DNA from: Leptolyngbyaceae cyanobacterium SM1_3_5
GTDB taxonomy: Bacteria > Cyanobacteriota > Cyanobacteriia > Elainellales > Elainellaceae
Direction: 5' to 3'
Length of the DNA: 7,418 nt
NCBI GenBank assembly: GCA_012031475.1
Contig: JAAUTJ010000223.1
Coordinates: forward strand, 1-7,418
The notes beneath the pieces were generated by a model. The model was not told the DNA's origin. It did not search any database and saw nothing but the letters and a program-made list of their open reading frames with translations. Positions 1 through 6,310 of the stretch are shown in pieces. The position numbers and the translations under genes were made by a program. Each line of letters opens with the position of its first letter. Position 1 is the first letter of the stretch.

Positions 1-479
1 TATAAGATTTTCGTCCGAACTGAAATGTTGTCCCAGCCCCGACTCGCGCGATCGTGCCAAGCACAGCGTCTTTATTAAGCTTAGGTTTCCCATTTTTGAG
101 AGAGCGGTAGCTGACTCAAGCGAAACTTCAAGACGATCACGATCGGCAGCGCACCCCATCAACCCCGATACCCTGGTCACAGGTCGGCCAGACTTTAGTT
201 TTACACCCATTCTGATCATAGACACAAAGTTTTGCCAAACCTGCCAGTGCGATCGCGCAAAAGGACTTTCTTGATTGAACATTGAGCGATCGCTTTAGCG
301 CTCCCGGAACGGTATCGCTTTGCTTGCAGAACAGTATCGCCAGCAATTCTAGACTCGCTGTAGCCAAACTGGGCACAATCGACAAGTTTCGCTGCCGATC
401 GGTCAGGCGAACAATCTTCAGGCAAACAATCTGCTGCCGGAGCCGATACACTAGGAAATCAAAGTGGTCGGTCTGGGCG
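1..479. other. Left-edge region without a supportable gene
   Basis: No protein family is recognisable here. Two frames are open to the left edge. On the - strand an ATG at 282 (start MFNQESPFARSHW) runs 94 codons off the window, with an in-frame TAA five codons upstream and no clear ribosome binding site. On the + strand a frame is open from base 2 to a TGA at 269-271, ending CDRAKGLS. Both use many codons that the confident genes avoid (AGA, AGG, ATA, CTA), and they are antisense to each other, so at most one can be real. The + strand frame of the acetyltransferase also stays open upstream to about 282, but that extension looks unlike protein. Two perfect HIP1 octamers lie at 249-256 and 286-293. 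The region probably holds upstream regulatory DNA and perhaps the end of an unseen gene. Confidence 0.35.
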
Positions 480-1184
480 GTGATCGATTCAGCCAGAAAG
501 CAATACGACCAGCCCATCATTCCTCATACTGTTTCCGCGATCGCTGCTCCGGATGGCAGCAACGCAACTTTACCCAGATGGCAATTTCCCCCTCGAGATA
601 TTTCGACGGCAAACGCCGATCGTCCTACGTTTTTGATTCGGGCAGCACGTCCGCCAGATCTGCACAATCTCACGGATCTATTAGCTCGCAGCTTTCACGT
701 ACAAGATGGCTTTTGGGGCTGGGCGTATCCGCTGCTGCGAATGGGCATTTACGAAGATCTGCGGAACCGCATTGCCTCACCTGCGCCGCATCAAGTGTTT
801 CTCGTGGCCGTGCCGCCGATCGTCCAGCTTGAGCGCTCCAATGCTGCCGTGCCGCTGGCAGGCGGCGTGGAAATTGCCCAGCGGCGATCGCTGTGGCACT
901 CGCGCCCAGAGCGGTCGCTGTATATCTCAAATTTAGCAGTGGCAGCGGACTATCGGCGGCAAGGCGTTGCGACGCAGATGCTCGCCGCCTGTGAGCGAAT
1001 TGCGGTGCGCTGGAAGATTCCGGACTTGTATCTGCACGTGATGGAAGATAATCATGCTGCTCAGCGGCTATACGATCAGGCAGGCTTTGAACTGCTGCGA
1101 ACCGATGGCGCACTGGCAAGCTGGTTCGGGCAGCCCCGCCAGCTTTATCTGCACAAACATCTGCCACGATCGCGATTTTCTTAA
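480..1184 (+). CDS. GNAT-family N-acetyltransferase
   Basis: Likely transfers an acetyl group from acetyl-CoA to an amine; the substrate cannot be told. Numbered from the GTG at 480 (234 residues), the domain begins near residue 51 (FLIRAARPPDL). An N-terminal segment with GWAYPLLRMGIYEDLRNR follows. The acetyl-CoA-binding motif A is at about 147-164 (LYISNLAV, then RRQGVA, matching R/Q-x-x-G-x-G/A). Motif B is at about 186-204 (HVMEDNHAAQRLYDQAGFE). The end QLYLHKHL is typical of the fold. The start is uncertain: the frame has no upstream ATG and no good Shine-Dalgarno. TTG at 282 and TTG at 633 are alternatives, and an ATG at 553 would work only if one T were missing from the T run at 630-634. 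The family call is firm; the start and the first 50 residues are not. The gene stands alone on this strand, 387 bases before the next one. Confidence 0.8.
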   Translation: MIDSARKQYDQPIIPHTVSAIAAPDGSNATLPRWQFPPRDISTANADRPTFLIRAARPPDLHNLTDLLARSFHVQDGFWGWAYPLLRMGIYEDLRNRIASPAPHQVFLVAVPPIVQLERSNAAVPLAGGVEIAQRRSLWHSRPERSLYISNLAVAADYRRQGVATQMLAACERIAVRWKIPDLYLHVMEDNHAAQRLYDQAGFELLRTDGALASWFGQPRQLYLHKHLPRSRFS

Positions 1185-1571
1185 GGATTTCTTCGAGGTT
1201 GGCGATCGCAATAGATGCACCGTAAACTCCGTATTTGCTCGTCTGCAAAAGTAGTGTGTAGTAAAGTTTTCACACGGATTGATAAAGGCTTTACGGAGTC
1301 TTCATCTCCCCTTCAAATTGCTTGACGCTGATTGCGCTCCAGCTTTACTTTGTTTCCATAAAATGGGAATTAGAACGGAAATCAAGCTTCGTGTCTGCCA
1401 GTTCAAACCACTCGATCGCTCAAGCCAGTGCTGTTGTTCTCGTTCCTGCTCAGTTCCGTCTAAAAATCGTCTTATTCCGTTGATGCGCGCTAACAGTGTC
1501 ACCGATTTGCTTCCGTGCAATTTGTGAATAGACCGTTCAAAAGTCAGCAGCGCCACCTTACTGCTTCCGCA
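1185..1571. other. Intergenic spacer with nested inverted repeat
   Basis: This spacer separates the acetyltransferase from the next + strand gene. It contains a perfect HIP1 site at 1202-1209. It also holds a nested inverted repeat: ACTCCGTA (1226-1233) pairs with TACGGAGT (1292-1299), and inside it GTGTG (1254-1258) pairs with CACAC (1271-1275). A weak promoter-like pair, TTGACG at 1322-1327 and TACTTT at 1346-1351 (18-base spacing), lies downstream of the repeat. It could serve the gene at 1572, leaving a leader of roughly 210 bases, but the -10 match is poor. Short open frames on both strands here (for example + 1279-1527) resemble nothing I know, are rich in Cys, Ser and Leu, and are treated as chance. 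Confidence 0.4.
1226..1299. repeat. Nested inverted repeat
   Basis: The outer arms ACTCCGTA (1226-1233) and TACGGAGT (1292-1299) are perfect complements over 8 bases. The inner arms GTGTG (1254-1258) and CACAC (1271-1275) are perfect over 5 bases with a 12-base loop. The outer loop is 58 bases, too long for a simple Rho-independent terminator, and no T run follows the distal arm. It could fold in RNA as an interrupted stem, or it may be chance. It begins 42 bases after the acetyltransferase stop. Confidence 0.35.
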
Positions 1572-2186
1572 ATGGCTCAAATTTTTCTTTCGCATCAGGC
1601 TATGCCCCCATCCGCATCATTGGATTTGCCGAATTCAAATCGCGGTGCTGCTTCCTATCCGACTGTGGCACCAGCCCAAGCCAAAACCGACCCCAAATTT
1701 GCAGCCAACCGTCATGATGAAAAAGCATCGATTGCTGAATGTGTTGAGGTGTCAGACATCTTGAGCCGAATCAAGAGTGGTCAGTTGCTGCGGGTCAATA
1801 GCCGCCGCCGCAACGGGTTAATTGTATACAAAAGCTTTTATGCCGAGTTTGCCGGACCAGGAGCGGCAGTTGGCGGTGTGTTTGACAAAGACTGCCAAAA
1901 AGTCATCGCGGTTGGCGATTTGTCGCTGATTTCGCCCGAATCGCACGAAGAACGCCAAGATGCCTACAAAATTCGTCGCCAGTGGATTCGCCTGACGCAG
2001 CAGTTTACCGATCAGTCTGTGCCGCTTCAGCGTGCCCAAGCGATTTTAACTCAGTTTGAAAACTATTTTGATGCGGACACGATCGCCAGCATTCCCGACG
2101 AAGCTTTTGCCCTGCTGGTCGGCGTTTTGCCGCAGACCGTCCGCCGAGCGCGTCGCCCGCCTCGCCAACATCGCCCGTTTCGCTAG
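1572..2186 (+). CDS. Hypothetical protein, probably cyanobacterial
   Basis: Not a family I can name. From the ATG at 1572 it has 204 residues. Residues 1-50 are low in complexity and rich in Ala, Pro, Ser and Asn, so probably disordered. A well-structured region follows: ECVEVSDILSRIKSGQLLRVN (about 56-76), a likely beta-rich stretch with NGLIVYKSFYAEF (81-93) and VGGVFDKDCQKVIAVGDLSLI (100-120), then mostly helix from about 121 to 190 (QDAYKIRRQWIRLTQQF, LQRAQAILTQFENYF, IPDEAFALLVGVLPQTV). There are no transmembrane segments, signal peptide or known catalytic motif. The last 14 residues are almost all Arg, Pro, Gln and His and differ in character from the rest, so the C-terminal frame may be disturbed. 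GTG codons at 1515 and 1524 are upstream alternative starts; 1572 is chosen as the first ATG, without a clear ribosome binding site. Its stop overlaps the convergent yvcK stop. Confidence 0.65.
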   Translation: MAQIFLSHQAMPPSASLDLPNSNRGAASYPTVAPAQAKTDPKFAANRHDEKASIAECVEVSDILSRIKSGQLLRVNSRRRNGLIVYKSFYAEFAGPGAAVGGVFDKDCQKVIAVGDLSLISPESHEERQDAYKIRRQWIRLTQQFTDQSVPLQRAQAILTQFENYFDADTIASIPDEAFALLVGVLPQTVRRARRPPRQHRPFR

Positions 2187-3533
2187 CTGCGGCCATACCA
2201 GCGCAGCAAAATTCGCGCCAGTCGATCGCTGTCGTGCCGCAACTGTCCGGTGCGATCGTTCTCCTGCATGACGTTGGCAATCACAATCCGCCGTCCGGTT
2301 TGCAGCACCGCCTCGCGATCGAAATAGACCGGATGCGAATTTTCCTGGGCATAGCGAATCAGAGCCTGGGCGGAAGGCGTTTTCTTTTGAATCAGCACGG
2401 CATCAAACAGCTTCTTGCCGCAGGTGCGATCGATCGCCGCAATGTGATCCGAGACGGTGTAGCCCTGCGTTTCGCCGTGCTGCGTCATGATGTTGCAGAC
2501 ATAAATGCGCGGCACATCGCGACGGGCGATCAGCCTCAGTAATTTCCGGCACAAGCAGATTCGGCAAAACGCTGGTGTAGAGCGAACCGGGGCCGATGAT
2601 GATGTAGTCGGCTTCTTCGATCGCTTGGACGGCGCGGGGCAAAGCGGGCGGATTCGCAGGGGTGCAGCCAAAGCGGGCGATCGTCCCTCCGGCCTCGGTG
2701 ATGTTCGATTCGCCTTCGATCAAGCGGCCATCGGTCAGTTCTGCCCACAGGCGCACGTCGGCCAGCGTTGCGGGTAGGACTTGACCGCGCACGGCGAGAA
2801 CTTTGGAGATGGCGGCGATCGCCCGCTCCAAATCGCCCGTCACTTCACTCATCACGGTCAGAAACAAATTGCCGAAGCTATGCCCCGTGAGGCCATCTCC
2901 GGCCTGAAAGCGATACTGAAACAGTTCCGTCAGCAGCTTTTCTTCATCCGCTAGTGCCGCCAGACAGTTGCGGATATCTCCGGGCGGCAAGACGCCAATT
3001 TCGCGCCGCAGTCGCCCGGACGAGCCGCCGTCATCTGCGACCGTGACGATCGCCGTAATGTTCGCGCTGTACGCCTTCAGGCCGCGCAGCAAAGTGGAAA
3101 GTCCGGTTCCGCCACCCAGCACAACCACCTTGGGGCCCCGATGCAGACGGCGATGCGTCATCAGCACATCAATCAGTTCCGCATCGCCTTCGGGCATCAG
3201 CACCTCGGTAATCGCGCCGAGGCTGCGCGTTTGTCCCCAAAAGATAAACAACAGGCCAGCGGCGATCGCGATCGGTCCGCTGACATGGCTAGGCAGCACA
3301 TCCGTAATCGTATTGAGCAGTCTGCTGATAAACCGTGTCAGATAAAAAACCGGAGTCTGGTTCGTCCAGATTGCCGCGCCCAGGGCGACCATCAGGACAC
3401 CCGCCACGCTCATCAGCAGCCAGCGTTTCACCGACAATCCGGGCGCAAGCCACTTAAACCACTGCCGCACCCGTCCATTTGAGTCGGGCGATCGCCTCAA
3501 GGCGCGAAGCGCTTGTTTAAGAATGCTAGACAT
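2183..3533 (-). CDS. yvcK: YvcK-type UDP-GlcNAc-binding protein, frameshifted
   Basis: Member of the YvcK (gluconeogenesis factor, CofD-like) family. In Bacillus subtilis, YvcK binds UDP-N-acetylglucosamine and affects growth on gluconeogenic carbon sources and cell-wall synthesis. From the ATG at 3533 the repaired protein has 449 residues. A basic N terminus leads to two membrane helices (about 38-57 and 86-100), a membrane extension absent from the Bacillus protein. The Rossmann-like catalytic-fold core begins VVVLGGGTGLSTLLRG (136-151) and carries ADDGGSSGRLR (166-176), PPGDIRN (183-189), HSFGNLFL (218-225), GESNIT (274-279) and GPGSLYTSV (314-322). The frame breaks at residue 334, after VPEITEA. 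The next frame continues at once with IARRDVPRIYVCNIMTQ and runs to the normal C terminus. Removing base A2532 restores one frame. TTG at 3548 is an alternative start. The family call is very secure; whether the break is biological is doubtful. Confidence 0.93.
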
Positions 3534-3742
3534 TGCTGACACACGCAAAGAAAAGAACGCTTAACGATACGCGACTTGCACCCGATCGATCGCTGCCCAA
3601 ACCGTAACTCAATTTCGGTAAATTTTGCCGTAGCGAACCAGAGAGATATTAAAGCCTGGGTGATCGATTGCAAAGGGGTAGTGGGGATCGGGTGTCGGGG
3701 ATCGGCAAAGAGGAGCGATGGGGGCTGAGCGCTTTAGCACGT
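3534..3742. other. Spacer between coiled-coil gene and yvcK
   Basis: About 209 bases separate the stop of the coiled-coil gene from the yvcK start. The spacer contains a run of G-rich heptamers (listed separately) about 40 bases past the upstream stop. An AT-richer segment at about 3600-3660 is the likeliest place for a yvcK promoter. I cannot assign convincing -35 and -10 boxes or a Rho-independent terminator. The length suggests yvcK has its own promoter, which is inference. Confidence 0.4.
3676..3703. repeat. STRR-type heptamer repeat
   Basis: Four successive heptamers read GGGTAGT, GGGGATC, GGGTGTC, GGGGATC, with two of the four identical. The phase AGTGGGG at 3680-3686 is the complement of the STRR1 consensus CCCCA(A/G)T described from filamentous cyanobacteria. 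The array sits in the spacer downstream of the coiled-coil gene. Its origin and role are unknown; such arrays are typically intergenic. Confidence 0.7.
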
Positions 3743-4954
3743 TTAAGTTTTGCTGCGGTAGGCGCGTCGCCGCACCAGGAAATCGGGCAGATCGATCGCC
3801 TGAAATCGCGTTCTTGGAGAAGGCAGTTCTTCCTCAGTCGGCGGCAACAGCGGCTCGATCGCTGCCCACAAGCTTGCGACCGTGCTGCCGGATTCGATCG
3901 CCGTCCGCAGCAGTTCGCGTAGCTGCACAAGCTGATTTTGATTGGTGGTGTAGCGGTCTTTCCAGTGCTGCACGGCAGTTTCATATTCTTCGGCTTGCCG
4001 CGCCTGCTGCAAGATCTGCTCTTGCATTTCTGCCGCTTGCCGCTCCAGCGCTTCAACCTTGGCCTGATTGCTGGAGCGATCGCCTTCCACTTCCTGATAG
4101 TTTTGCTGCCAGATCGCCTGCTGCTTGAGCAAGCGATCGAGCTGCGTTTCGAGTTCTTCGACTTTGCCTTGGGCGATCGCCAATTCCTGATGCATCTCAG
4201 TTTGCATCAGCGGTTCCAGCGATAGCTGCGTTGCGCCACTGTTTACACTACCGCTCGCGCCACGATTGGCGATTTGGGTTTCCAGATTGGCGAGGCTGGT
4301 CTGATGCTGACTGAGGCTGAGGCAGAGGTTGCGAATTTGCTGCTGAGCGGCGGCAAGCTGCACTTCCAGGCTGGCCGTTGTCATGCGGCTGGTCAGCGAC
4401 TCGGATTCGAGTTCCAGAATGCGCTGCTGACGCGAATCGAGGGCAATCTGCAAATCTTGAAGCTGCTTTTCCAGGCGGCGGCGATGCGCGTAAACTTCGG
4501 CTTGGTCTTGGGCGATGCGCGATCGCAACTGCTCCAAAGCGTCCTGCTGGCCTTGGGCGATCGATTCGGTTGCGCTCAAAACCGACTGTGCCGCCTGATC
4601 GCGCAGTTCGCCTTCACTGGCCTGCGCTTCCAGCAGTTGCCGCTGTTGATTCAGTTGCAGCTTGAGACGAGCGATCGCCTGCTGCTGCACATAGGCAAAT
4701 TCCTCGGTCGTTGCTAACTGCGCTTCCAGAAACGCCTGGTCGTGAACTTGCAGCTTCAAATCTTCAATGCAGGCCAACGCTTGATCGAGCGCCTGCTCCA
4801 GATGATAAATTCGCCCAACTCGCTCATGCTCCAGCGTTTGCGCCTGCGCCAGTTCGTCCAGCAGAGCTTGATAGGCGGCGGCAGAAATCGCACCGTCAGG
4901 CGGCACGATCGCCAAATCGTTTGTAGACCAATATGCTTCGTCTGGGCGCGACAC
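3743..4954 (-). CDS. Long coiled-coil protein of unknown function
   Basis: I cannot assign a family beyond a cyanobacterial-looking coiled-coil protein. From the GTG at 4954 it has 403 residues. A short N-terminal segment contains DEAYWSTNDLAIVPP (5-19). From about residue 24 to 230 it is nearly continuous Gln/Glu/Ala/Leu-rich helix with heptad-like spacing (for example HLEQALDQALACIEDLKLQV). A Gly/Ser-rich break lies at about 231-245 (NRGASGSVNSGATQ). A second coil runs from about 250 to 350 (VEELETQLDRLLKQQ, VEALERQAAEMQEQI). The C-terminal 45 residues change character: RELLRTAIESGSTVASLWAAIEPLLPP, then a Pro-rich linker and a basic tail RRRAYRSKT. There is no signal peptide or membrane helix. 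The GTG start is preferred because GGGAGG lies 7 bases upstream; the frame stays open to 5032. A structural, scaffolding or division-linked role is possible but unproven. Confidence 0.8.
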   Translation of the reverse strand: MSRPDEAYWSTNDLAIVPPDGAISAAAYQALLDELAQAQTLEHERVGRIYHLEQALDQALACIEDLKLQVHDQAFLEAQLATTEEFAYVQQQAIARLKLQLNQQRQLLEAQASEGELRDQAAQSVLSATESIAQGQQDALEQLRSRIAQDQAEVYAHRRRLEKQLQDLQIALDSRQQRILELESESLTSRMTTASLEVQLAAAQQQIRNLCLSLSQHQTSLANLETQIANRGASGSVNSGATQLSLEPLMQTEMHQELAIAQGKVEELETQLDRLLKQQAIWQQNYQEVEGDRSSNQAKVEALERQAAEMQEQILQQARQAEEYETAVQHWKDRYTTNQNQLVQLRELLRTAIESGSTVASLWAAIEPLLPPTEEELPSPRTRFQAIDLPDFLVRRRAYRSKT

Positions 4955-4961
4955 TCCACAA

Positions 4962-4967
4962 CCTCCC
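4962..4967 (-). promoter_or_regulatory. Shine-Dalgarno that decides the GTG start at 4954
   Basis: On the - strand GGGAGG lies 7 bases before the GTG at 4954-4952. It is the strongest ribosome binding site seen in the window. It argues that translation of the coiled-coil protein begins at this GTG and not at the start codon at 5032, which would add 26 residues (MACAAPEVFRALG...). Confidence 0.7.
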
Positions 4968-5073
4968 GCAAGCACCGCACTGAAATTCAGCAGCCCCAAG
5001 GCGCGAAATACTTCTGGCGCGGCACAAGCCAAAAGTCTTCGCTACAGTCTACAGGATTGTCTCAAATGTTGGG

Positions 5074-5101
5074 CGGTTTTAGAGGTTCGGTTTTAGGGGT
5101 C
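5074..5101. repeat. Tandem 14-base repeat
   Basis: Two adjacent 14-base units, CGGTTTTAGAGGTT (5074-5087) and CGGTTTTAGGGGTC (5088-5101), agree at 12 of 14 positions. The unit is twice the 7-base period of the nearby STRR-type heptamers, so both may have arisen by related slippage. It lies in the spacer between the DUF5340-like gene and the coiled-coil gene. Confidence 0.65.
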
Positions 5102-5114
5102 AGAAAACAGCCTT

Positions 5115-5142
5115 TTCCAAATTCCCAACTCCCGATCCCTCA
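5115..5142. repeat. STRR-type heptamer repeat touching a stop codon
   Basis: Four degenerate heptamers read TTCCAAA, TTCCCAA, CTCCCGA, TCCCTCA. This is the C-rich pattern common in cyanobacterial STRR arrays. On the - strand the array begins exactly at the TGA stop (5142-5140) of the DUF5340-like gene, so the repeat supplies that gene's stop codon. Confidence 0.65.
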
Positions 5143-5376
5143 TTTCGGTGCGGGTTTTTGCTCATTGAGTGACCAGCGGTAATCGATCGGCACATTGGCT
5201 CTAAGGCAGCTTTCTTCCAGGTGTTTTTGCTGGGCAAAAGCTTTACGCAAAGTGACAATCAGTTCTTGCACCTGTTCTTGCTGGGGTGATCGATTCAGCG
5301 CGAACATCGTTTGCCGCTCCAAGAGTTGCAGCACCAGTTCGTAGTGGATGTGAGAGGGAAGAGGAATTGGCTCCAT
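5140..5376 (-). CDS. Small DUF5340-like cyanobacterial protein
   Basis: A 78-residue protein starting MEPIPLPSHIHYELVLQLLER, which I recall as the pattern of the cyanobacterial DUF5340 family; the family name is from memory and moderately certain. It is short, soluble and probably helical: residues 10-23 (IHYELVLQLLERQT) and about 31-56 (PQQEQVQELIVTLRKAFAQQKHLEE) look amphipathic, followed by ANVPIDYRWSLNEQ. Function is unknown. The ATG at 5376 has AGG a few bases upstream (CCAGGTTTC). It begins 41 bases after the trpC stop on the same strand, so it is probably the last gene of an lpdA-trpC transcript. An STRR-type repeat starts at its stop codon. Length and motifs look complete. Confidence 0.82.
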   Translation of the reverse strand: MEPIPLPSHIHYELVLQLLERQTMFALNRSPQQEQVQELIVTLRKAFAQQKHLEESCLRANVPIDYRWSLNEQKPAPK

Positions 5377-5417
5377 GAAACCTGGCGATGTTCCTTGTTA
5401 TGAAGTGAAACTTGAAA

Positions 5418-6306
5418 CTAGGCTGAAGCGTTAAACAGCGATCGAATGGCCGCAGCGGGATCGGGCTGCTTGACGATCGATTCGCCAATCAAGACCGCAG
5501 TTGCGCCTGCTTGGTGAACCTGCTGCAAATCGGCTGCGCTGTGCAAACCCGATTCGCTGACTACGGTAATTTCGCGGGTCTGCAAGTCGGAAGCGCGATC
5601 GCGCAACAGATCGCTCGTCGTTTGCAGGTTGACTGAAAAATCTTCAAGGTTGCGATTGTTAATTCCGACCAGTTTCACGCCCGGAATTTTCAGGACGCGA
5701 TCGAGTTCTGCCAGGGTATGCACCTCCACAAGCGCCGTCATGCCAACTGCATTGATAATCTTTACAAAGTATTGCAGATCTTGGTCAGACAAAATGGCCG
5801 CAATCAGCAAAACCGCATCCGCACCCGACGCTCTAGCCAGATAAATTTGATACGGATAAATCACGAAATCCTTACAGAGCAGGGGAACCGCAACAGCCGA
5901 TCGAATCTGCTGCAAATACTCGAAGCTGCCTTGAAAAAGCGCTGATCGGTCAAGACGGAAATGCAGGCTGCGCCGCCCTGCTCATAGGCTTGAGCGATCG
6001 CCACCGGATCGAAATTTGACACAATCACGCCCTTGCTCGGTGAAGCTTTCTTGACTTCGGCAATCAGAGCGGGCTGCGTTTGGGCGGTTTGCAGGGCGGC
6101 AACGAAATCGATCGCGGGTGCAGTTTTTGCCACTTGCTTTTGCAGTTCGACCAAGGGGATGCGATCGCGCGCTGATCGACCTCGACTTCTTTGTGCCAAA
6201 CAATTTCTTCGAGAATGTGGCGCGGTTCGGCATCCGGGACGGCAACCTGATAGCGCAAAATATCAACCGCAACGGCGGGATTGGGCGATCGACGACGAAT
6301 TTGCAT
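5418..6306 (-). CDS. trpC: Indole-3-glycerol phosphate synthase, two frameshifts
   Basis: Closes the indole ring in tryptophan synthesis, converting 1-(2-carboxyphenylamino)-1-deoxyribulose 5-phosphate to indole-3-glycerol phosphate in the cytosol. Restoring one missing base at each of two breaks gives 296 residues, normal for cyanobacteria. The start MQIRRRSPNPAVAV is family-typical. Active-site residues are all present: E84 and K86 in IAEVKKASPSKG, K146 in LLCKDF, E195 in LVEVHT, N217 in VGINNRNL, and E252-S253 in VVSESGL. LIGESI binds the phosphate. The first break is at 6170-6171, after HKEVEVDQ and before RDRIPLVELQ. The second is at about 5933, between VLTDQRFF and GSFEYLQQIR. As written, no frame gives a functional enzyme. 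The ATG at 6306 lies 4 bases after the lpdA stop, so translation may be coupled. Identity is certain; the breaks look like sequence errors. Confidence 0.95.
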
Positions 6307-6310
6307 TGAG

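Noticed and set aside
137..520. 127-residue open frame on the - strand
   Set aside because: No recognisable motif; unusual codon use; it overlaps another open - strand frame starting at 282 and the + strand upstream region, so it is probably chance.
670..1248. 192-residue - strand open frame
   Set aside because: Shadow of the acetyltransferase, whose motif A and B are clear on the + strand.
1279..1527. 82-residue + strand open frame in the spacer
   Set aside because: Cys/Ser-rich composition, no family resemblance, and it covers the nested repeat arm and likely promoter region.
1302..1595. 97-residue - strand open frame
   Set aside because: Antisense to the likely promoter and start of the gene at 1572, with no ribosome binding site or family resemblance.
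2183..2671. Separate small gene for the C-terminal YvcK frame
   Set aside because: The sequence from IARRDVPRIYV onward is the normal C-terminal third of YvcK and begins mid-domain; the part upstream of 2534 in that frame is a shadow.
4955..5032. N-terminal extension of the coiled-coil protein with a lipoprotein-like LAGGC
   Set aside because: The lipobox needs Leu or similar at -3, but here -3 is Ala. There is no basic n-region, and a strong Shine-Dalgarno supports the GTG at 4954.
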